Assembly: GCA_045630265.1 (NCBI GenBank)
Contig: JAZQSV010000053.1
Coordinates: 1 to 14,998, forward strand
Reading direction: 5' to 3'
DNA: 14,998 bases
Source: UMGS1279 sp045630265
GTDB taxonomy: Bacteria > Bacillota > Clostridia > Oscillospirales > Acutalibacteraceae
The notes below the pieces were generated by a model, which was not told where the DNA came from, did not search any database, and saw nothing but the letters and a program-made list of their open reading frames with translations. Shown here in pieces: positions 12,984 to 14,998 of this stretch (its first letter is position 1; each line of letters starts with the position of its first letter). The position numbers and the translations under genes were made by a program.

Positions 12984-13883
12984 ATGTTTAATTTTTTGTT
13001 GAAACCGTTAGGATGGATTTTGGAACAGTTTAGTTACCTTTTTGGAGGCAACTTTGCAGCTGCCGTATTTGTTTTTACTGTATTTATCAACGTTATTCTT
13101 ATACCTCTTAATATTAAATCACAAAAATCCACCATTGCGCAGGCACGTATCAAGCCAAAGCTTGACGAGCTAAAGAAAAAGTACGGCGATGACCGTCAGC
13201 GCTACAGCACCGAAATGCAAAAGCTTTATCAGGAAGAAAACGTTTCTATGTCGGGAGGTTGCCTTCCTATGCTTATCCGTCTTCCTATAATGCTTGGTGT
13301 GTATCAGGTTGTTTTAAAACCTCTTACCTTTATTATGGGCATTAAGCCTGAGGTTATTAAGGCGGCACAAGAGGCACTTAATATTACTACTAATAACGAG
13401 TATTTAATTCAGACCTCTATAATTGAGAATATTGATAAAATTGCCGGCCAATTTCCTGAACTTGCTGCGGCGGTAGAAAAGGTTGACTTTAATTTTATTG
13501 GCATTAACCTTACAAGTCAGCCCAAATTTAATATTGACGTAATTAATCATTGGAATATTAACTGGCTTATTCCTATTATGGCATTTGCGGCCGCAATGCT
13601 TACCAGTATTGTTACACTTATCATCCAGAAAAAAGCAAATCCCGACGCACCCAGTATGGCGGGTATGATGCTTACAATGCCGCTTATGTCGCTTATCATT
13701 GGCTTTACCGTTTCTTCTGCAGCCGGTTTCTATTGGGCCTGTTCCAGCTTAATTTCTGGTGCAATCCAGGCTGTGCTTCAGGGCGCATACGGTCCTCATA
13801 AGATGATTGCGGCTGAGCAGACCAAGGAGCTTTATAAGCGCCATAAAGATGAGCAGAGAATTAAGAATAAGTCAGAAAAATAA
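12984..13883 (+). CDS. yidC: YidC/Oxa1-family membrane protein insertase
   Basis: This 299-residue insertase folds and inserts membrane proteins with or without SecYEG. Visible features are the first core TM with FTVFINVILIPLNIKSQKS (about 31-49), the cytoplasmic coiled-coil pair KPKLDELKKKYGDDRQRYSTEM, MSGGCLPMLIRLPIMLGVYQ (TM2), a longer than usual extracellular segment (about residues 115-185) ending in GINLTSQP, then three further TMs and a basic tail. There is no lipobox or cleavable signal, unlike Bacillus SpoIIIJ. Asn36 stands where the conserved hydrophilic-groove Arg (Arg73 in Bacillus SpoIIIJ) is expected. GGAG at 12970-12973 lies 10 bases before the ATG. It follows yidD after 75 bp and precedes jag by 16 bp. 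Confidence 0.96.
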   Translation: MFNFLLKPLGWILEQFSYLFGGNFAAAVFVFTVFINVILIPLNIKSQKSTIAQARIKPKLDELKKKYGDDRQRYSTEMQKLYQEENVSMSGGCLPMLIRLPIMLGVYQVVLKPLTFIMGIKPEVIKAAQEALNITTNNEYLIQTSIIENIDKIAGQFPELAAAVEKVDFNFIGINLTSQPKFNIDVINHWNINWLIPIMAFAAAMLTSIVTLIIQKKANPDAPSMAGMMLTMPLMSLIIGFTVSSAAGFYWACSSLISGAIQAVLQGAYGPHKMIAAEQTKELYKRHKDEQRIKNKSEK

Positions 13884-13899
13884 ATTGGAGGAAATAGTT

Positions 13900-14844
13900 T
13901 TGTTTAAGGAAGCAATTGGCGTAGCAGCCACCATTGAAGAGGCAAAGGAAAAGGCTTTGTTAGAGCTGGGTGCCTCTTTTGAAGACGACGTGCAGGTAGA
14001 AGTTTTGGCTTGTCCCAAGTCAAAGGTTTTAGGTATTTTCGGCGGAAGCGATGCTAAGGTTAAGGTTACCATTGAGGTTCCCGACCCGAAGCCCGCAACG
14101 GTGCTTAAAGCAGAAAAACCTGCAAAGAAAAATAGTGAGAAAAAGCAGTCCGCACCTAAAAAGGCAGAGAAAGAAACCACTCCTTTAAAGGAAATTGACC
14201 TTGCTACACTGGAAGATGGTACGCCAGCTAAAAAAGCAGTTGATTATCTTAAAAACGTTTTAGATAAGCTCGGCTGTACCGATCTTACCTTTACCGTTTG
14301 CGAGGTTGAAAACGGCATTCAAATCACCCTTGCGGGCGAAGGCATTAGCGTTGTAATCGGCCATAGAGGTGAAACTCTTGATTCACTTCAGTACCTTGTA
14401 TCTCTTGCGGCGAATGCAGGTGTTAGCGGCTATTTCAGAGTTGTTCTTAATACAGGCGATTTCAGACAAAGAAGGGAACAAACCCTTATCGCTCTTGCAA
14501 AGCGTATGTCTGAGCAGGCAATTAAGAGCGGCAAGTGCCGTACCTTAGAGCCCATGAATCCTTATGAAAGAAGAATTATTCATACCGCAGTTCAGGAAAT
14601 TGAGGGTGTAAGTTCTACTTCTTTTGGTGAGGGCAGCGGCAGAAGGGTTGTAATTGCACCCGACGGCAAGGAACCCCGACCCCGTAACGATTACCGCGGT
14701 TCTAAAGGCGGTTACAATAAGGGCAGAGGTTCAAAGGGCGGCAATAGAGCTCCTAAAAAAGAGGCATATAAGCCCGAAATCAACCCCGACCGCGCACCCG
14801 TTAAGGATGCAGATGAGCTACCCCTTTATGGTAGAATCAACTAG
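13900..14844 (+). CDS. jag: Jag/KhpB/EloR RNA-binding protein (Jag_N, KH, R3H)
   Basis: This 314-residue cytoplasmic RNA-binding protein, encoded beside yidC in most Firmicutes, is linked in other species to cell elongation and RNA regulation. Domains in order: Jag_N (about 1-58, starting KEAIGVAATIEEAKEKAL and containing KVLGIFGG), a Lys/Ala/Glu-rich linker (66-100), the KH domain with GxxG loop GHRG (154-157), and R3H with RRIIH (224-228) through SFGEGSGRRVV (241-251). A basic Gly/Arg/Lys-rich tail with GSKGG repeats (267-285) could add nonspecific RNA binding. Start choice: the frame is open far upstream within yidC. TTG at 13900 is chosen because GGAGG (13887-13891) lies 8 bases before it and the protein then begins with the family's MFKEAIGVAATIEEA pattern. 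Confidence 0.94.
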   Translation: MFKEAIGVAATIEEAKEKALLELGASFEDDVQVEVLACPKSKVLGIFGGSDAKVKVTIEVPDPKPATVLKAEKPAKKNSEKKQSAPKKAEKETTPLKEIDLATLEDGTPAKKAVDYLKNVLDKLGCTDLTFTVCEVENGIQITLAGEGISVVIGHRGETLDSLQYLVSLAANAGVSGYFRVVLNTGDFRQRREQTLIALAKRMSEQAIKSGKCRTLEPMNPYERRIIHTAVQEIEGVSSTSFGEGSGRRVVIAPDGKEPRPRNDYRGSKGGYNKGRGSKGGNRAPKKEAYKPEINPDRAPVKDADELPLYGRIN

Positions 14845-14860
14845 TGTTTTAAAATAGCTT

Positions 14861-14886
14861 AAAAAGTTTTTAAAAACAAACTTTTT
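14861..14886 (+). terminator. Weak AT-rich terminator after jag
   Basis: A 9-bp stem (14861-14869 with 14878-14886) with an 8-nt loop contains only one G-C pair, and its right arm doubles as the T-tract. It is 16 bp after the jag stop and immediately before the tRNA promoter. Efficiency is doubtful. Confidence 0.45.
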
Positions 14887-14889
14887 CGG

Positions 14890-14918
14890 TTGACAAACAC
14901 ATTTAAATTATGTATAAT
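14890..14918 (+). promoter_or_regulatory. Consensus promoter of the terminal tRNA gene or operon
   Basis: Perfect TTGACA (14890-14895), a 17-bp spacer and perfect TATAAT (14913-14918). Transcription is expected to start near 14925, about 36 nt before the tRNA, inside the left arm of a large dyad. Confidence 0.92.
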
Positions 14919-14952
14919 AATTCTTGCGGCGCTATACTGCACCGCAAGAATT
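14919..14952. repeat. 11-bp perfect inverted repeat at the tRNA transcription start
   Basis: AATTCTTGCGG (14919-14929) and CCGCAAGAATT (14942-14952) are perfect complements around a 12-nt centre that can add two more G-C pairs. The dyad begins the base after the -10 and ends 8 bases before the tRNA. It could be an operator for a DNA-binding protein, or a partial leader hairpin. Confidence 0.85.
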
Positions 14953-14960
14953 GCCTATTT

Positions 14961-14998
14961 GGGCCATTAGCTCAGTTGGTTAGAGCAACCGGCTCATA
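14961..14998 (+). tRNA. tRNA with CAT anticodon, 5' half (Met elongator or Ile2), cut by window end
   Basis: GGGCCAT acceptor arm (14961-14967), TA at positions 8-9, a D arm with GCTC...GAGC, and an anticodon loop beginning CTCATA with anticodon CAT at 14995-14997. The anticodon stem begins ACCGG and lacks the three-G pattern of initiator tRNA, so it is an elongator tRNA-Met or the lysidine-modified tRNA-Ile2. The missing 3' half would help decide. Confidence 0.9.

Noticed and set aside
13807..13899. N-terminal extension of jag inside yidC
   Set aside because: The open frame overlaps the yidC 3' end, while GGAGG and TTG at 13900 give the normal Jag start.
14919..14952. Dyad read as a terminator of the jag operon
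   Set aside because: It lies downstream of a perfect promoter, no T-run follows the right arm, and a tRNA gene begins 8 bases later.

Overview
The window looks like a chromosomal segment of a low- to mid-GC Gram-positive bacterium of the class Clostridia, probably near Oscillospiraceae/Ruminococcaceae. The evidence is strong GGAGG Shine-Dalgarno sites, consensus sigma-A promoters (several with an extended -10), a tRNA gene with encoded CCA, the rpmH-rnpA-yidD-yidC-jag cluster typical of Firmicutes, and a GltX/GlnS pair of clostridial type. Taxonomy is inferred from gene content and protein character, not from a search.

Layout. Positions 1-1111 hold the 3' part of argS. It ends at a two-way terminator shared with a convergent gene (1184-2593, minus) for a secreted SGNH/GDSL-hydrolase lipoprotein. 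A tRNA-Leu(TAG) gene with its own promoter and terminator follows (2877-2960), then an FkbM-type methyltransferase (3053-4075, plus), which converges on a minus-strand group across another two-way terminator. That group reads 5829 to 4118: a YerC/TrpR-like regulator, a flavin-reductase-like protein and a histidinol-phosphatase-family PHP protein. A minus-strand-specific terminator lies between the first two genes.

Divergent from it, 6082-10213 is a tight gltX-glnS-nif3-like operon with direct Glu- and Gln-tRNA charging enzymes. It is followed by an FNT-family channel gene and an unrecognised 249-residue protein gene.

The right third is the classical ribosome/RNase P/membrane-insertion cluster: rpmH (44 aa), rnpA, yidD, yidC and jag, read in one direction. 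The cluster makes ribosomal protein L34, the RNase P protein, two membrane-insertion factors and an RNA-binding protein. dnaA is not beside rpmH and mnmE is not directly after jag, so the familiar origin-proximal context is broken. The window ends inside a CAT-anticodon tRNA gene with a perfect consensus promoter.

The most unexplained element is a segment of about 164 bp (12153-12316) between the rpmH terminator and rnpA. It is bounded by a perfect 12-bp inverted repeat, has TA at both ends, and folds on paper into three internal hairpins, one with a GAAA tetraloop. It is either an undescribed structured RNA or a small non-autonomous (MITE-like) insertion. Other points of interest are an 11-bp perfect dyad over the start region of the last tRNA promoter, an Asn in place of the conserved groove Arg of YidC, and possible attenuation in the yerC-flavin reductase interval.
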